Shown here: positions 43,736 through 52,326 of the stretch, piece by piece
How the letters are laid out: each line of letters opens with the position of its first letter
How positions within the stretch are numbered: position 1 is the first letter of the stretch
Origin: Hyphomonadaceae bacterium UKL13-1
GTDB taxonomy: Bacteria; Pseudomonadota; Alphaproteobacteria; Caulobacterales; Aquidulcibacteraceae
Length of the DNA: 64,000 nt
Assembly: GCA_001602435.1 (NCBI GenBank)
Contig: CP012156.1
Span: 702,001 to 766,000 of the forward strand
Direction of reading: 5' to 3'
Translations under genes and position numbers: made by a program
Notes under the pieces: generated by a model
Seen by the model: only the letters and a program-made list of their open reading frames with translations
The model's database searches: none
Told to the model about the DNA's origin: nothing

Positions 43736-45040
43736 ATGACCCGTCTCCTTTCAGCCAGCGCACCTGATTTCCAAACCCACTACCAAGCCCTCCTGCAAAC
43801 CCGTGGCGACGCGGTGGACGGGGTGGAAGCACGCGTGGCCGCCATTTTGGCTGACGTGAAAGCCCGTGGCTTTGCCGCCTTGGCAGAGCTGAGCCAAAAG
43901 TTTGATAATTTCGCTCTGGCTCCCGAAACCGTCCGCGTGACTGCCGCCCAAATTGATGCGGCGATCAAGGCCTGTGATCCAGCGGTGGTGAAAGCCCTAG
44001 AGCTCGCCGCAGGGCGTATCAGTGATTATCATGTCCGCTCTAAGCCTGAGGATGCGCGCTGGGTGGATGACCAAGGGGTCACGCTTGGTTGGCGCTGGAC
44101 ACCGGTGGAGGCGGCTGGGCTCTATGCGCCGGGTGGTCTTGCTGCTTACCCCTCTTCGGTCTTGATGAATGCTTTGCCCGCCAAAGCCGCCGGTGTGCCC
44201 CGCCTTGTCATGATGACGCCGCCGACGCGCTTGGCCGAGAACCCCGCCATTCTAGCCGCAGCCAAGATAGCGGGGATAGATGAGATTTATGGCATTGGTG
44301 GCGCACAGGCTGTGGCCGCCATGGCCTATGGTGCAGACCCCATTGCCAAGGTCGATGTGATTGCAGGCCCCGGCAATGCCTGGGTCTCAACCGCCAAGAA
44401 GCTGGTGTTCGGCACGGTCGGGATCGATTCTGTGGCAGGCCCTTCCGAGGTCTTTATCATTGCCGATGGTGCGAATGATCCCGCCATTATTGCCGCTGAC
44501 CTTTTGGCGCAGGCTGAGCATGACGCCGTGGCCCAATCCATCCTGTTTACCGATGATGCGGCCTTTGGTCAGCGCGTCTTGGATGCGGTGGCGGGCATGA
44601 TTGCGCGCGGGGAAGCAGGGCCAGAAGCGGCGGTGTCTTGGCCCGCCTATGGCGCGGTGATTGTCGTTGATCGGCTTGAAGATGCGGTGGCCTTGAGTGA
44701 TCAGGGCGCGCCAGAGCATTTGCAAATTGCCACCGAAGATCCCGATGCGTTGGCCGATCTCGTGCGTCATGCCGGGGCGATCTTTTTGGGCCGCCATGCC
44801 CCAGAAGCCTTGGGCGATTATTTGGCTGGGCCGAACCATGTGTTGCCAACCGGTGGCCGCGCCCGTTGGGCATCAGGGCTTTCCACCCACATGTTTATGA
44901 AGCGCACCACCTTGATGGGCACTGGCCTAGAAGGGCTTGCCGCTATTGGCCCGGCAGGGGTTAGGCTGGCAACGGCTGAGGGTCTGCCCGCCCATGCGGC
45001 CAGCATCGCCCTTCGACTTAAGGCAGCAAATCAGGCTTGA
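43736..45040 (+). CDS. hisD: Histidinol dehydrogenase
   Basis: A 434-residue enzyme that makes the last two oxidations of histidine synthesis, histidinol to histidine, with NAD and zinc. It has A-G-L-Y-A-P-G-G near residue 125, Q-A-E-H-D near 261 (zinc ligands Q and H), A-P-E-H-L-Q near 325 (catalytic E-H), and G-P-N-H-V-L-P-T. A His near the C-terminus lies in E-G-L-P-A-H-A. It sits in the conserved murA-DUF2948-hisD-UPF0262 order, so this is the biosynthetic copy. The homologue at 7274 is the divergent, catabolic-context one. Confidence 0.96.
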   Translation: MTRLLSASAPDFQTHYQALLQTRGDAVDGVEARVAAILADVKARGFAALAELSQKFDNFALAPETVRVTAAQIDAAIKACDPAVVKALELAAGRISDYHVRSKPEDARWVDDQGVTLGWRWTPVEAAGLYAPGGLAAYPSSVLMNALPAKAAGVPRLVMMTPPTRLAENPAILAAAKIAGIDEIYGIGGAQAVAAMAYGADPIAKVDVIAGPGNAWVSTAKKLVFGTVGIDSVAGPSEVFIIADGANDPAIIAADLLAQAEHDAVAQSILFTDDAAFGQRVLDAVAGMIARGEAGPEAAVSWPAYGAVIVVDRLEDAVALSDQGAPEHLQIATEDPDALADLVRHAGAIFLGRHAPEALGDYLAGPNHVLPTGGRARWASGLSTHMFMKRTTLMGTGLEGLAAIGPAGVRLATAEGLPAHAASIALRLKAANQA

Positions 45041-45079
45041 GGACTTGAACCAAGGGGCCGCCTCTTGCAAGGATAGGCC

Positions 45080-45553
45080 ATGTCCAACAACCGCCGTATC
45101 GCCGATGTCCGCCTTGATGAGGAATCGCTGGCTGCCCAGACCGCTGATGGGGAGCATGAGCGCCGCGTCGCTATCTTTGACCTGCTTGAAGCCAACCACT
45201 TCGACGTGATTGACGGGCCGGACGGGCCTTACGCACTGGCCCTGTCGGTGGTCGATCAGAAGCTTGTCTTCGACGTCAAATTGCTCGACGGCAGTGACGT
45301 GCGGATTTTCGTCCTGTCGCTCTCGCCCTTTAAGCGGGTGGTGCGCGATTATTTCATGATCTGCGAAAGCTATCATCAAGCGATCCGTCAAGCGACACCA
45401 ACTCAGATTGAAGCCATCGATATGGGCCGGCGCGGCTTGCATAATGAAGGCTCCCGCCTGCTTGAAGCCCGCCTTGAAGGCAAGGTCGCGCTCGATTTTG
45501 ATACCGCACGGCGGCTGTTCACGCTGATCTGTGCTCTGCACGTTAGGCTCTGA
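45080..45553 (+). CDS. UPF0262 family protein
   Basis: A 157-residue protein that begins with [11 protein letters not shown] and contains [14 protein letters not shown] near residue 95. The UPF0262 family is found almost only in Alphaproteobacteria, usually right after hisD as here. Function unknown. AGGA precedes the ATG. It is followed 5 bases later by the phosphatase gene, so the two are probably co-transcribed. Confidence 0.9.
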   Translation: MSNNRRIADVRLDEESLAAQTADGEHERRVAIFDLLEANHFDVIDGPDGPYALALSVVDQKLVFDVKLLDGSDVRIFVLSLSPFKRVVRDYFMICESYHQAIRQATPTQIEAIDMGRRGLHNEGSRLLEARLEGKVALDFDTARRLFTLICALHVRL

Positions 45554-45558
45554 CACCG

Positions 45559-46002
45559 TTGGATCTGGTGCGCCCGCCTCAATCTGTTTTGTTTTGCTGC
45601 ACCATGAATGCCATTCGCTCCCCCATGGCGGAAGGCTTGATGAAGCGCAGGTTCGGCACGCGCGTGTTTGTCGATTCCTGTGGCCTACGCAAAGCCGATC
45701 TGGTTGATCCCATGGCCGTGATGGTGATGGATGAATTGGGCGTGGATATCATCAAACATCGGCCCAAGACCTTTGCCGATCTGGAAGATGATAGCTTCGA
45801 CCTCATCATTTCGCTCGCGCCGCAAGCCCACCACCGTGCCTTGGAATATACTCGGCATCTGGCAGTCGAAGTCGAATATTGGCCCACCATGGACCCTTCG
45901 GCCGTGGAGGGCAGCCGCGATAGCCGCATGGACACCTACCGCGATGTCCGCGACGCCCTCGACCGTCAAATCGCCAAACGCTTTGCGATGCTGAAGCTTT
46001 AG
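45559..46002 (+). CDS. Low-molecular-weight phosphotyrosine phosphatase family
   Basis: A 147-residue protein with the C-x5-R loop C-T-M-N-A-I-R-S near residue 12, and a D-P near the C-terminus (T-M-D-P-S-A) that would be the general acid. This is the arsenate-reductase/LMW-phosphatase fold. The start is TTG at 45559; an ATG in the loop itself is too late to be the start. It completes the hisD-linked gene set. The real substrate in this conserved position is unknown. Confidence 0.88.
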   Translation: MDLVRPPQSVLFCCTMNAIRSPMAEGLMKRRFGTRVFVDSCGLRKADLVDPMAVMVMDELGVDIIKHRPKTFADLEDDSFDLIISLAPQAHHRALEYTRHLAVEVEYWPTMDPSAVEGSRDSRMDTYRDVRDALDRQIAKRFAMLKL

Positions 46003-46582
46003 GGCGCTGTCTCTTCGTCAAAAGTGCTGAACCTACCCCTTCACCGGCTTCGCCGCATGCTCTCCCCTCTCCCAAGCGGAGAGAGGAGCAACACCCATAG
46101 CCCCGCGTGGAAAACCACCGGGGGTGCGGCTGAGTGAGGGGCCGGGGCGCGTGGTGTGCGCCAAATGAGGTGGGCCAGATTAACGGACTGGCCCGGAATA
46201 CGACGCAAACCGTGCGCCCCGGCTGAAAAGTTCTGTGTGCTTAGGTGGTTCATGACGCCACGGGTGGTTCAAATTTCCCCCGCCTAGTTCGTAAAGGCCT
46301 CATCCTAGAAGCTTGCGCTTCTAAAAATACATAAGGCTTCCCCAAGGCGTCTCAAAGGCATCGCCTAAGTTCTTGACCAAGGGCTTCACACGGCAGTCGG
46401 GCTCAAGCACACCGGGCATCAGGACAGCTAATCCCAATGAAACACGAGGTCGCCACTTCAACCTCGATTAGTCCCGCTTACCATCCCCAACCGGTGTCGC
46501 CGCTGCAGCAACAACGCCCTCTCGTTGGTGATGGCCTTAAGTTATGCGGGGTTTGATGGGTGGGGGATAAGTTTTTATCAAT

Positions 46583-46751
46583 GCGCTCCCCTCGCCCTTT
46601 GGGGTCGACCTGTAGGTCGACGGGTCGGGGGTGAGGGCTTAGTGGCCAAAACCTTATTGTATTTAGGGATTTAGATTAGACCTCAGCCCTCAATTATTGC
46701 CAGTGTAAGCCCTCACCCCCGCCCCTCTCCCACTGGGAGAGGGGAGAGCGC
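46583..46751. repeat. Foldback element with long imperfect inverted repeats
   Basis: The left arm (46583-46641, starting GCGCTCCCC and ending GGGTGAGGGCTTA) is the approximate inverse of the right arm (46706-46751, starting TAAGCCCTCACCC and ending GAGAGCGC). Each arm has its own smaller hairpin, and about 64 bases lie between. There is no coding capacity, so it resembles a non-autonomous foldback or MITE-like element. Confidence 0.65.
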
Positions 46752-46831
46752 TTGTGCGTCACGCTGGGAGACTGAAGGGGTGTTTCCATCTGGATCGTTG
46801 TCGCCGAGACAGAAGGATCACCAAAAGGACC

Positions 46832-46849
46832 GCGCAGCACGAGCTGCGC
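46832..46849. repeat. REP-like hairpin, GC variant
   Basis: GCGCAGC-ACGA-GCTGCGC forms a 7-bp stem with a 4-base loop. The same hairpin with AAC/GTT in place of AGC/GCT occurs twice at 60094-60157, and the flanking bases also agree. Confidence 0.7.
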
Positions 46850-46895
46850 CTGTCAACGCGTACCGATGCGCAGGTTCCCCTTCAATCCCTCCCGG

Positions 46896-46917
46896 ACATC
46901 GGCGCATGCGCCGATGT
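46896..46917. repeat. Perfect 22-bp palindrome
   Basis: The sequence centred on GGCGCATGCGCC is fully self-complementary over 22 bp. It lies 75 bp before the ThiF/MoeB-like start and has no T-tract. Confidence 0.6.
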
Positions 46918-46991
46918 GTCCCAAGGGGAGAGGGGTTTTACACCCGCACCCTGATCTTGCCATCACCCGCCGGGACAGTCATCATGCTCCC

Positions 46992-47765
46992 ATGAAAACA
47001 GGTAATGTTCGCCTTGATCGACATGCTCGCCACATTCTTCTCAAAGAGATTGGTGGCCCCGGGCAGAAGCGCTTGGCTGGGGCGACGGTGGCATTGGTTG
47101 GTGTGGGTGGTTTGGGGGCACCAGCGGCGCTTTATCTGGCAGCAGCAGGCGTTGGTCGCTTGATCCTGATTGACCCAGACGTGGTCGATCTCTCCAATCT
47201 GCAGCGACAAATCCTGTTCAAAACCGAAGACGTGGGCGTGGATAAGGTTCGGGCTGGCCAAGCCGCGATCCAGCATTTGGACCCCGCCATCGAAGTGGAA
47301 GTGCAAGTCCAGCGTTTGGACGCCACCAATGCCGAGCGCTTGATCGCGGGCGCAGACCTCGTGCTGGATGGCACCGACCGGTTTGAAACCCGCTTTGCCG
47401 TCAATGCCGCTTGCCACGCCTTGGGTATTCCCTTGGTGTCTGGCGCGGTTGGGCGTTGGGATGGGCAAGTGGCGGTGTTTGGCTCGGGCCTCAGTAAGAC
47501 CGACCCTCATGGCGAGGCCTTGCCCTGCTATCGCTGCTTTGTGCCCGAAGTGCCACCTCAGGCCGAGACCTGCGCGGAAATGGGCATTGTTGGCGCTTTG
47601 ACGGGTGTAGTCGGCTCAATGATGGCGCTAGAGGCGATCAAGTGGCTGACCAAGGCCGGTAAGCCTTTGATGGGCCGGCTGTGGATGATGGATGGCTTAA
47701 GCGGGCAAAGCCGAACCGTGCGTTTGAAGGCCGATCCGGCCTGTCCCTGCTGTGGGGCACGTTAA
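46992..47765 (+). CDS. ThiF/MoeB-type adenylyltransferase
   Basis: A 257-residue member of the E1-like family. It has the nucleotide-binding G-V-G-G-L-G-A-P near residue 36, D-x-V-x-x-S-N-L-Q-R-Q near 68, a catalytic C-Y-R-C-F near 190 and the zinc cysteines C-P-C-C at the very end. It adenylates the C-terminus of a small sulfur carrier (ThiS or MoaD) for thiamine or molybdopterin synthesis. The ATG at 46992 is chosen because homology starts there. The next gene begins two bases after the stop. Confidence 0.92.
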   Translation: MKTGNVRLDRHARHILLKEIGGPGQKRLAGATVALVGVGGLGAPAALYLAAAGVGRLILIDPDVVDLSNLQRQILFKTEDVGVDKVRAGQAAIQHLDPAIEVEVQVQRLDATNAERLIAGADLVLDGTDRFETRFAVNAACHALGIPLVSGAVGRWDGQVAVFGSGLSKTDPHGEALPCYRCFVPEVPPQAETCAEMGIVGALTGVVGSMMALEAIKWLTKAGKPLMGRLWMMDGLSGQSRTVRLKADPACPCCGAR

Positions 47766-47766
47766 G

Positions 47767-48354
47767 ATGCGGGCGGTGGCATTTCTGGCGGCCTGCGGGC
47801 TTTATCTGGCCGCACAGCCAGTCCACGCGCAAACCCAAGACATGTGCGCCCTAATGGCGCGCAATCCCGGCTGGGCAGAGGCCGTGCGCTCTGCCTCTTT
47901 GACGTGGAAGGTCAGCCCCGGCACGATCCTGACCGTGATCGACCAAGAAAGCCGCTTTCGCGCCAATGCTAAAGGGGCAGGGGCGGTGGATGCCAATTCG
48001 ATGCGCAATTTCGGCTTTGCCCAAGCCAATCTGCGGACCTGGAACTGGTTTTTGCGCGATACGGGGCGAACCTCAGGCTCGCGCTCGAATTTTGCTTTGT
48101 CGGCAGATTTTGTCGGCTGGCATTTCACCAAGATGGAAGCGCGCACGGGGGTTCCCCGTAGCCAGTTCGTCTCACATTATTTGATCTATAAAATGGGGGA
48201 GGGTGGTTTTCGCCGCGGTGCACCGCCCCAAGCCCGGAGCCTCGCCTCGACTTTGGCCGTGCGGGCAAAATTTCATGATCGCAAGCTCTGGGATTGCGGC
48301 TTTGGTGCGGATGGCGACGACGGGGATGAAGCCTCAGAGGCTGCTCCGAATTAG
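47767..48354 (+). CDS. Exported lysozyme-like (SLT) protein
   Basis: A 195-residue protein with a signal peptide ending P-V-H-A-Q near residue 22. A lysozyme-like domain follows with the catalytic-type Glu in D-Q-E-S-R-F near 62 and F-G-F-A-Q-A-N near 87. This resembles transglycosylase SLT domains that cut peptidoglycan. The acidic tail D-G-D-D-G-D-E is unusual. It is probably co-transcribed with the preceding gene by proximity only. Confidence 0.78.
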   Translation: MRAVAFLAACGLYLAAQPVHAQTQDMCALMARNPGWAEAVRSASLTWKVSPGTILTVIDQESRFRANAKGAGAVDANSMRNFGFAQANLRTWNWFLRDTGRTSGSRSNFALSADFVGWHFTKMEARTGVPRSQFVSHYLIYKMGEGGFRRGAPPQARSLASTLAVRAKFHDRKLWDCGFGADGDDGDEASEAAPN

Positions 48355-48788
48355 TCAGCCCTTTTGGGCCTGAAGCCTTTGGAAGTGAGACCCGTTTTGC
48401 GGGCAAGCGGCTTGCGCGGCTTATCTGGTTTTGGCCTGTCTGATTTTGGCCTGTCTGATTTTGGCTTGTCTGATTTTCGATTGGTGGGGGTTGGAGGCTT
48501 GTCCTTGGCCTTAAAGCCCGTGCGGGACTTCTTGTCGGCTTCGGTCTCACCTTTTTTGCTGATTTGACGGACCTTCAAGCCTTGGCGCAGCGAGAGCGGC
48601 GCGCTCAACTGGCCCTTATCAGGATCGGCAAAGGCAGAGCCGAATTTCGTCAGACGTTCTTCGACGCTGCCCAGAAATTCGGCTTCCCATTCCGTTAGAC
48701 CCTCTTCACTCAATTTGGCCTTATCTGCCGCCCGTTTCAGGGCCGACAGGGCGCGCTTGGTCAGGGCAGGGTCAACCCGTCGCGACAA
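48351..48788 (-). CDS. Unknown protein with repetitive basic tail
   Basis: A 145-residue protein. The N-terminal half is helical and mixed in charge (A-L-S-A-L-K-R-A-A-D-K-A-K). The C-terminal part is almost only Lys, Arg, Pro, Ser and Asp, with an S-D-(K/R)-P-K repeat at about 107-126, produced by tandem 15-base DNA repeats around 48430-48478. The start is TTG at 48788 with TGAGG upstream, 7 bases after the gapR stop. Coupling to gapR and a basic tail suggest nucleic-acid binding, but no family is recognised. Confidence 0.65.
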   Translation of the reverse strand: MSRRVDPALTKRALSALKRAADKAKLSEEGLTEWEAEFLGSVEERLTKFGSAFADPDKGQLSAPLSLRQGLKVRQISKKGETEADKKSRTGFKAKDKPPTPTNRKSDKPKSDRPKSDRPKPDKPRKPLARKTGLTSKGFRPKRAD

Positions 48789-48795
48789 AAAAGCC

Positions 48796-49080
48796 TCAGA
48801 TTTCGCCGACGGCTTCCAGATAGAGGTCGAGCATCATTTCAGCTTCTGCCCGATCATTGGCGTCTTGCTTGCGCAAGCGGATCACGGCGCGCAGGGCCTT
48901 GGTGTCAAAGCCCAAGGATTTGGCTTCGCCATAGACTTCCTTGAGCTGCTCAGCCAGTTCGGTTTTCTCGGTTTCTAAGGTTTCGATGCGGGCAACAAAC
49001 TGGCGCAATTTTTCCTTAGACGATGAAGTCAAAGCTTGAGGGGCGGAAACATGGGATTGGTCGTCGTCGGCATCATACAT
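48796..49080 (-). CDS. gapR: GapR-like nucleoid-associated protein (DUF2312)
   Basis: A 94-residue helical protein. The N-terminal coiled coil (L-R-Q-F-V-A-R-I-E-T-L-E) is followed by E-Q-L-K-E-V-Y-G-E-A-K-S-L-G-F-D and A-V-I-R-L-R-K-Q-D, ending Y-L-E-A-V-G-E-I. This is the DUF2312 pattern. In Caulobacter, GapR binds overtwisted DNA ahead of forks and polymerases and helps topoisomerases there. The identification is by the typical sequence and length, and function is inferred from the family. Confidence 0.93.
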   Translation of the reverse strand: MYDADDDQSHVSAPQALTSSSKEKLRQFVARIETLETEKTELAEQLKEVYGEAKSLGFDTKALRAVIRLRKQDANDRAEAEMMLDLYLEAVGEI

Positions 49081-49152
49081 GGTCGGAACCTCAAAGCATC
49101 AATGTGGGGCTGGTCTTAACCATCCTTCTAGCCTGCCTGCGCCAAGGCGCAA

Positions 49153-50142
49153 TCAGGGCTCTGCACGAAATTGGGCAGAACTGCCCTCATACACAGTATC
49201 GGTCGCATGGGCGCGGATGATGCCCTCTACCAGATCGGGATCGACCCAATGGGGCATATGGCCCGCTTCGGGCACGCGAAAGCTTTGCGCGTGTGGGATG
49301 TCGCGCTTGAGGCCGGCGGCATGAATGCTATTATAAACAATCACATCGCCTTGGCCGGAAACGATGGTGACCGGCAGGGTCAGGCTTGAATAGCGCGGCG
49401 CTTGCTTGCCCATTTCCGCGCTGCCAATCACCATATCTTCGGCATTGGCCTTATAGGCCTTGGGCCGGAAGAAGAGCGGTGTGCCGATCTTATCCCCATA
49501 ATCGGGCGGATTGACCGGACCGGGGGCAAAGCCGCGCGCAATGCCCTTGGGGGCAAGCTTTGGCCCAATCAGCGGCGGCAGGGTCCAGACGAGTAGGTCG
49601 CCCAAGATCGGCCAGCCAGCGATACGGTTTAATAGGCTGGTCGACTTCTGCCACGGGTGGGAGGCAGGGGCCAAAAGAACCAGCGCTTTGACGAGGTCTG
49701 GATGGTCTAAGGCTAAGCGCAGGATAACCCCTGAGCCCCAGCTATGGCCAACCGCTACGACGGGGCCAGACGCGGTCTGGCGCAGAATGTCGGCGATGAA
49801 GGCGGCTTGCTCGCCCAAGGTGGCCGCGTCTTTTGGCCGCTCTGAATAGCCAAGACCCGGACGATCTGGCGCGATCAAGCGCATATCTGTCAGGCGGTGG
49901 CCGAGTGCGGAAATCAATTCGCGCCCGTTTGAAGCCGCGCCATGCACCATGAGAATCTCAGGGCCACTGCCTTGCTCAATCACATGGGCCTTCACCCCGC
50001 GTGCGGTCACAAAGCGGCCGATGGCTGGCCAGGAACGCTCAATCAAGGCCAGCCGCAACACGATCGAGATTAGCATGAAGACGCACAGGGCTGCGGCCAG
50101 CACCAGAAATGGCATGAGGCGGGAAAGGTCGTCAGGGCTCAC
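49153..50142 (-). CDS. Membrane-anchored alpha/beta hydrolase
   Basis: About 329 residues from a GTG that overlaps the preceding TPR gene stop (GTGA). An ATG at 50115 is the alternative start, without a Shine-Dalgarno site. One N-terminal membrane segment (about 10-30) is followed by an alpha/beta-hydrolase domain with the elbow G-H-S-W-G-S-G near 150 and the final His in E-A-G-H-M-P-H-W. It is likely an esterase or lipase-like enzyme held at the membrane with the catalytic domain on one side. Substrate unknown. Confidence 0.82.
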   Translation of the reverse strand: MSPDDLSRLMPFLVLAAALCVFMLISIVLRLALIERSWPAIGRFVTARGVKAHVIEQGSGPEILMVHGAASNGRELISALGHRLTDMRLIAPDRPGLGYSERPKDAATLGEQAAFIADILRQTASGPVVAVGHSWGSGVILRLALDHPDLVKALVLLAPASHPWQKSTSLLNRIAGWPILGDLLVWTLPPLIGPKLAPKGIARGFAPGPVNPPDYGDKIGTPLFFRPKAYKANAEDMVIGSAEMGKQAPRYSSLTLPVTIVSGQGDVIVYNSIHAAGLKRDIPHAQSFRVPEAGHMPHWVDPDLVEGIIRAHATDTVYEGSSAQFRAEP

Positions 50143-50735
50143 AGCGATAATCCGTCCAATCGAGCTTCCATGCGGATCAGGCCACGCTTGGCCCCGTCCA
50201 GATAAGGGTGGTAGAACAGGGCTTCGCGATAAGCTTCTTCGGCCCCTCGGAAATCGCCCAGATCTTCGCGTACAAGGCCCAAGCCCGTCCAAGCGGCAAA
50301 ATGGCGTGGCTCCAGGCGCAGCGCCCGTTTCAGTAGCGATTCAGCCTGTTTCAAGTCGCCATCATCATAAGCAATCGTGGCCAAGCGCGCTAAACCTTCG
50401 GCGAAATCGGGGTCTAGCTCTGTGACGGAGGTCAAGGCTGTCCGGGCGGCATCGGTGTCACCGGCATCCAGCGCCACACTGGCGCTTTCCATCAAAAAAT
50501 TGATGGTGGGCGAGGCATTGCGCGTCATGATCAGATAGATCTCGCCCTCAAAGCGCATGGCCTCTTCGGCAGAGCCACTGCGGGCCAAGGCTTCGAAATA
50601 GCTGTTTAGCCTTTGGGCAGGGGGGGGATCATAGACGGTAGGATTGTCGACCTCAGGCACCACTACGCCCGGCGTGATCGGGACCGCACCGGCAGGCAGA
50701 AGCAAAAGGAAGGGCAATAGGCGCAAAAACCGCAT
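50139..50735 (-). CDS. Exported TPR-repeat protein
   Basis: A 198-residue protein with a signal-like N-terminus (L-L-P-F-L-L-L-L-P-A-G-A) and at least two clear TPR units between about 110 and 185, for example A-A-R-T-A-L-T-S-V-T-E-L-D-P-D and A-E-S-L-L-K-R-A-L-R-L-E-P-R. TPR proteins mediate protein-protein contacts. The gene overlaps the following hydrolase gene, suggesting a joint function, which is not known. Confidence 0.82.
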   Translation of the reverse strand: MRFLRLLPFLLLLPAGAVPITPGVVVPEVDNPTVYDPPPAQRLNSYFEALARSGSAEEAMRFEGEIYLIMTRNASPTINFLMESASVALDAGDTDAARTALTSVTELDPDFAEGLARLATIAYDDGDLKQAESLLKRALRLEPRHFAAWTGLGLVREDLGDFRGAEEAYREALFYHPYLDGAKRGLIRMEARLDGLSL

Positions 50736-50767
50736 AGGCTTAGCTTTCCCCTAAACCGGAAGACCCG

Positions 50768-51391
50768 TCAAACGGGAAGACCCGCGTCCTGCATCGCTTG
50801 GCGCAGGCCCTCTGGCCCCTCAAACAAATGGGTCACAAAGCCGTAAGAGGCGGCAGCGGCGATATTGGCGGGCGAATCGTCGGTGAAAAAGACTTCTTCT
50901 GCCGAAAGGCCGCCCATGCGTTTCAAGCTGATGTCGAAGATAGGCTTTAAGGGCTTGGCGGTCTTTTCATCGCCCGAGACGATGATGTCCTTGAAATGGC
51001 GCGGAAAATCAAACGGGCTGAAGCAGGTTTCGACCATCTCGCTGGGCATATTGGTCAAGACATATTGCGGGATTTGCGCGGCGGCCAGCTCCTTTACCAA
51101 TTGGCTGGAGCCGGTAATTTCGCCGGTGATCATCTCAGCAAAGCCTGTCTTCCACGCCGCAATCTCGGCGGCGAACTCTGGAAACTCAGCTTGTCGGGCA
51201 GGGATGGTGTCGGCCATGGCTTGGCCCTCGTCATGTAGCATATGCCACGACATTGGGCAGACATGATCGAGGAAGTAGTCGAGACGGCTGGGATCGGCAA
51301 TCAAGCGCGCATAAAGCTTGCGCGGCGACCAGCCGACTAAAACATTGCCATAATCGAAAAGGACTGCGCGGATGGGCGCAGGCACGCGCAA
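50768..51391 (-). CDS. HAD-superfamily hydrolase
   Basis: A 207-residue HAD phosphatase. Motif I is D-Y-G-N-V-L near residue 13, where the nucleophile Asp is followed by Tyr-Gly in place of the usual x-Asp. Motif II is L-T-N-M-P-S near 108, the Lys is in D-E-K-T-A-K-P near 140, and motif IV is F-F-T-D-D-S near 162. The motif I pattern D-x-G-N-V is the one found in epoxide-hydrolase-N/YihX-like HAD proteins such as sugar-phosphate phosphatases. The start is TTG directly after the rpmJ stop. Confidence 0.85.
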   Translation of the reverse strand: MRVPAPIRAVLFDYGNVLVGWSPRKLYARLIADPSRLDYFLDHVCPMSWHMLHDEGQAMADTIPARQAEFPEFAAEIAAWKTGFAEMITGEITGSSQLVKELAAAQIPQYVLTNMPSEMVETCFSPFDFPRHFKDIIVSGDEKTAKPLKPIFDISLKRMGGLSAEEVFFTDDSPANIAAAASYGFVTHLFEGPEGLRQAMQDAGLPV

Positions 51392-51517
51392 TTAGCCTTG
51401 CTTGGCTTTAAAGCGTGGGTCGACCTTATTGATGACATAGACCCGACCTTTACGGCGCACGACCTGACACGCTGCATGGCGGGTCTTCAGTGATTTGATA
51501 GAGCTCTTCACTTTCAT
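51392..51517 (-). CDS. rpmJ: Ribosomal protein L36
   Basis: A 41-residue protein: [11 protein letters not shown] near the start and [12 protein letters not shown] at the end. It has the longer form typical of Alphaproteobacteria and only one Cys, so it is the zinc-free type. It is the last protein added to the large ribosomal subunit. The frame is open to 51601, but the family length sets the start at 51517. Confidence 0.95.
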   Translation of the reverse strand: MKVKSSIKSLKTRHAACQVVRRKGRVYVINKVDPRFKAKQG

Positions 51518-51607
51518 GGTCGTATTCCAAAAGGTGGCGCGCGATGTGGGCGCTGTTAAGGTGACGTCTTTAGAGAGCGGCGCTGATACGTGCCAGCGCA
51601 TCAGAAG

Positions 51608-52033
51608 TCAATTCGCTGACGCAGAATTCACGGCCATTTCTCGCACCAAAGCGGGTAGAAATACCAGTGGCCAAACCACCAGAACCGCATTCATCCCAAA
51701 CCAAACGGCATCGACCTCACCCAGAAGCAGCCAATAGCCGCACGCCATGCCACCTGCCACGATGGTGAGGATGAGGGAAATCAGAGCGAGAGGTCGCCAA
51801 ATTGGGCCCCCAAGGCTTGCCGCGCGAACCGCCCACAGGCCTGTGATGGAAAAGGCAATATCGAGGGGGAAGAAAGACCAGTTCCACGCTACGACGCGGG
51901 GATCGTGGGCATTGGCGTAAAGCCACGCACTGGGGATGCTGATCAGGCCCACGCATTCCAAGAGCGCCACACTCCAATAGAGCATGAAAGCGACGTCGGT
52001 CGCCGTCAGCGCCCATTTGAGCGACGGGCGCAT
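51608..52033 (-). CDS. Small integral membrane protein (YvaD/DUF5360-like)
   Basis: A 141-residue protein with four hydrophobic segments. The pattern A-F-M-L-Y-W-S near residue 15, then N-W-S-F-F-P-L-D-I-A-F-S near 52, resembles the YvaD/DUF5360 family of unknown function. The ATG at 52033 overlaps the preceding stop (TGATG), so the two small membrane proteins are coupled. Confidence 0.72.
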   Translation of the reverse strand: MRPSLKWALTATDVAFMLYWSVALLECVGLISIPSAWLYANAHDPRVVAWNWSFFPLDIAFSITGLWAVRAASLGGPIWRPLALISLILTIVAGGMACGYWLLLGEVDAVWFGMNAVLVVWPLVFLPALVREMAVNSASAN

Positions 52034-52287
52034 CACTTCTTGGCCTTCTTGTCATCTGGGCAAATGATCACCCCATAGGCCGCGCCCCAGCAGGTTTTCT
52101 TGCCGATCAGATAATTGATCTCAAACTTTGAGGCCAAATAATAATTGGTGCGCTTGATGGGCAGGAGGCTTGCCGCATCCAAGCTGAGCTTGTCCTGCTC
52201 GCGCATGACCTGACGCAGCCGCTGCTCCGTCGGGTTTGAGTAAAACAGGGCACCAAGCACGATGAGCAGAAAGAGGAGGAATCGCAT
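52033..52287 (-). CDS. Small membrane-anchored or secreted protein
   Basis: An 84-residue protein with an N-terminal hydrophobic segment (M-R-F-L-L-F-L-L-I-V-L-G-A-L-F) and a polar rest containing two Cys (K-K-T-C-W-G and V-I-I-C-P-D) and a Lys-rich end. I recognise no family. The ATG at 52287 gives the signal-like start; the frame reaches 52305 upstream. Confidence 0.6.
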   Translation of the reverse strand: MRFLLFLLIVLGALFYSNPTEQRLRQVMREQDKLSLDAASLLPIKRTNYYLASKFEINYLIGKKTCWGAAYGVIICPDDKKAKK

Positions 52288-52326
52288 GGTCCGATTGAGC
52301 CCCAACTTTGTGACGGGAAAATGGCG

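Larger units (their letters stand above)
46003..46991. other. Repeat-rich gap without genes
   Basis: Nearly 1 kb with no supported gene. It contains a CCTCTCCC...GGAGAGAGG hairpin near 46068-46090, a foldback element at 46583-46751, a REP-like hairpin at 46832-46849 and a 22-bp perfect palindrome at 46896-46917. In many genomes the gene after the phosphatase would be infA; it is not here, so the conserved neighbourhood is broken at this point. Confidence 0.7.

Noticed and set aside
46003..46991. CRISPR-like repeats
   Set aside because: The repeats are inverted or palindromic and not regularly spaced, and no cas gene is present.
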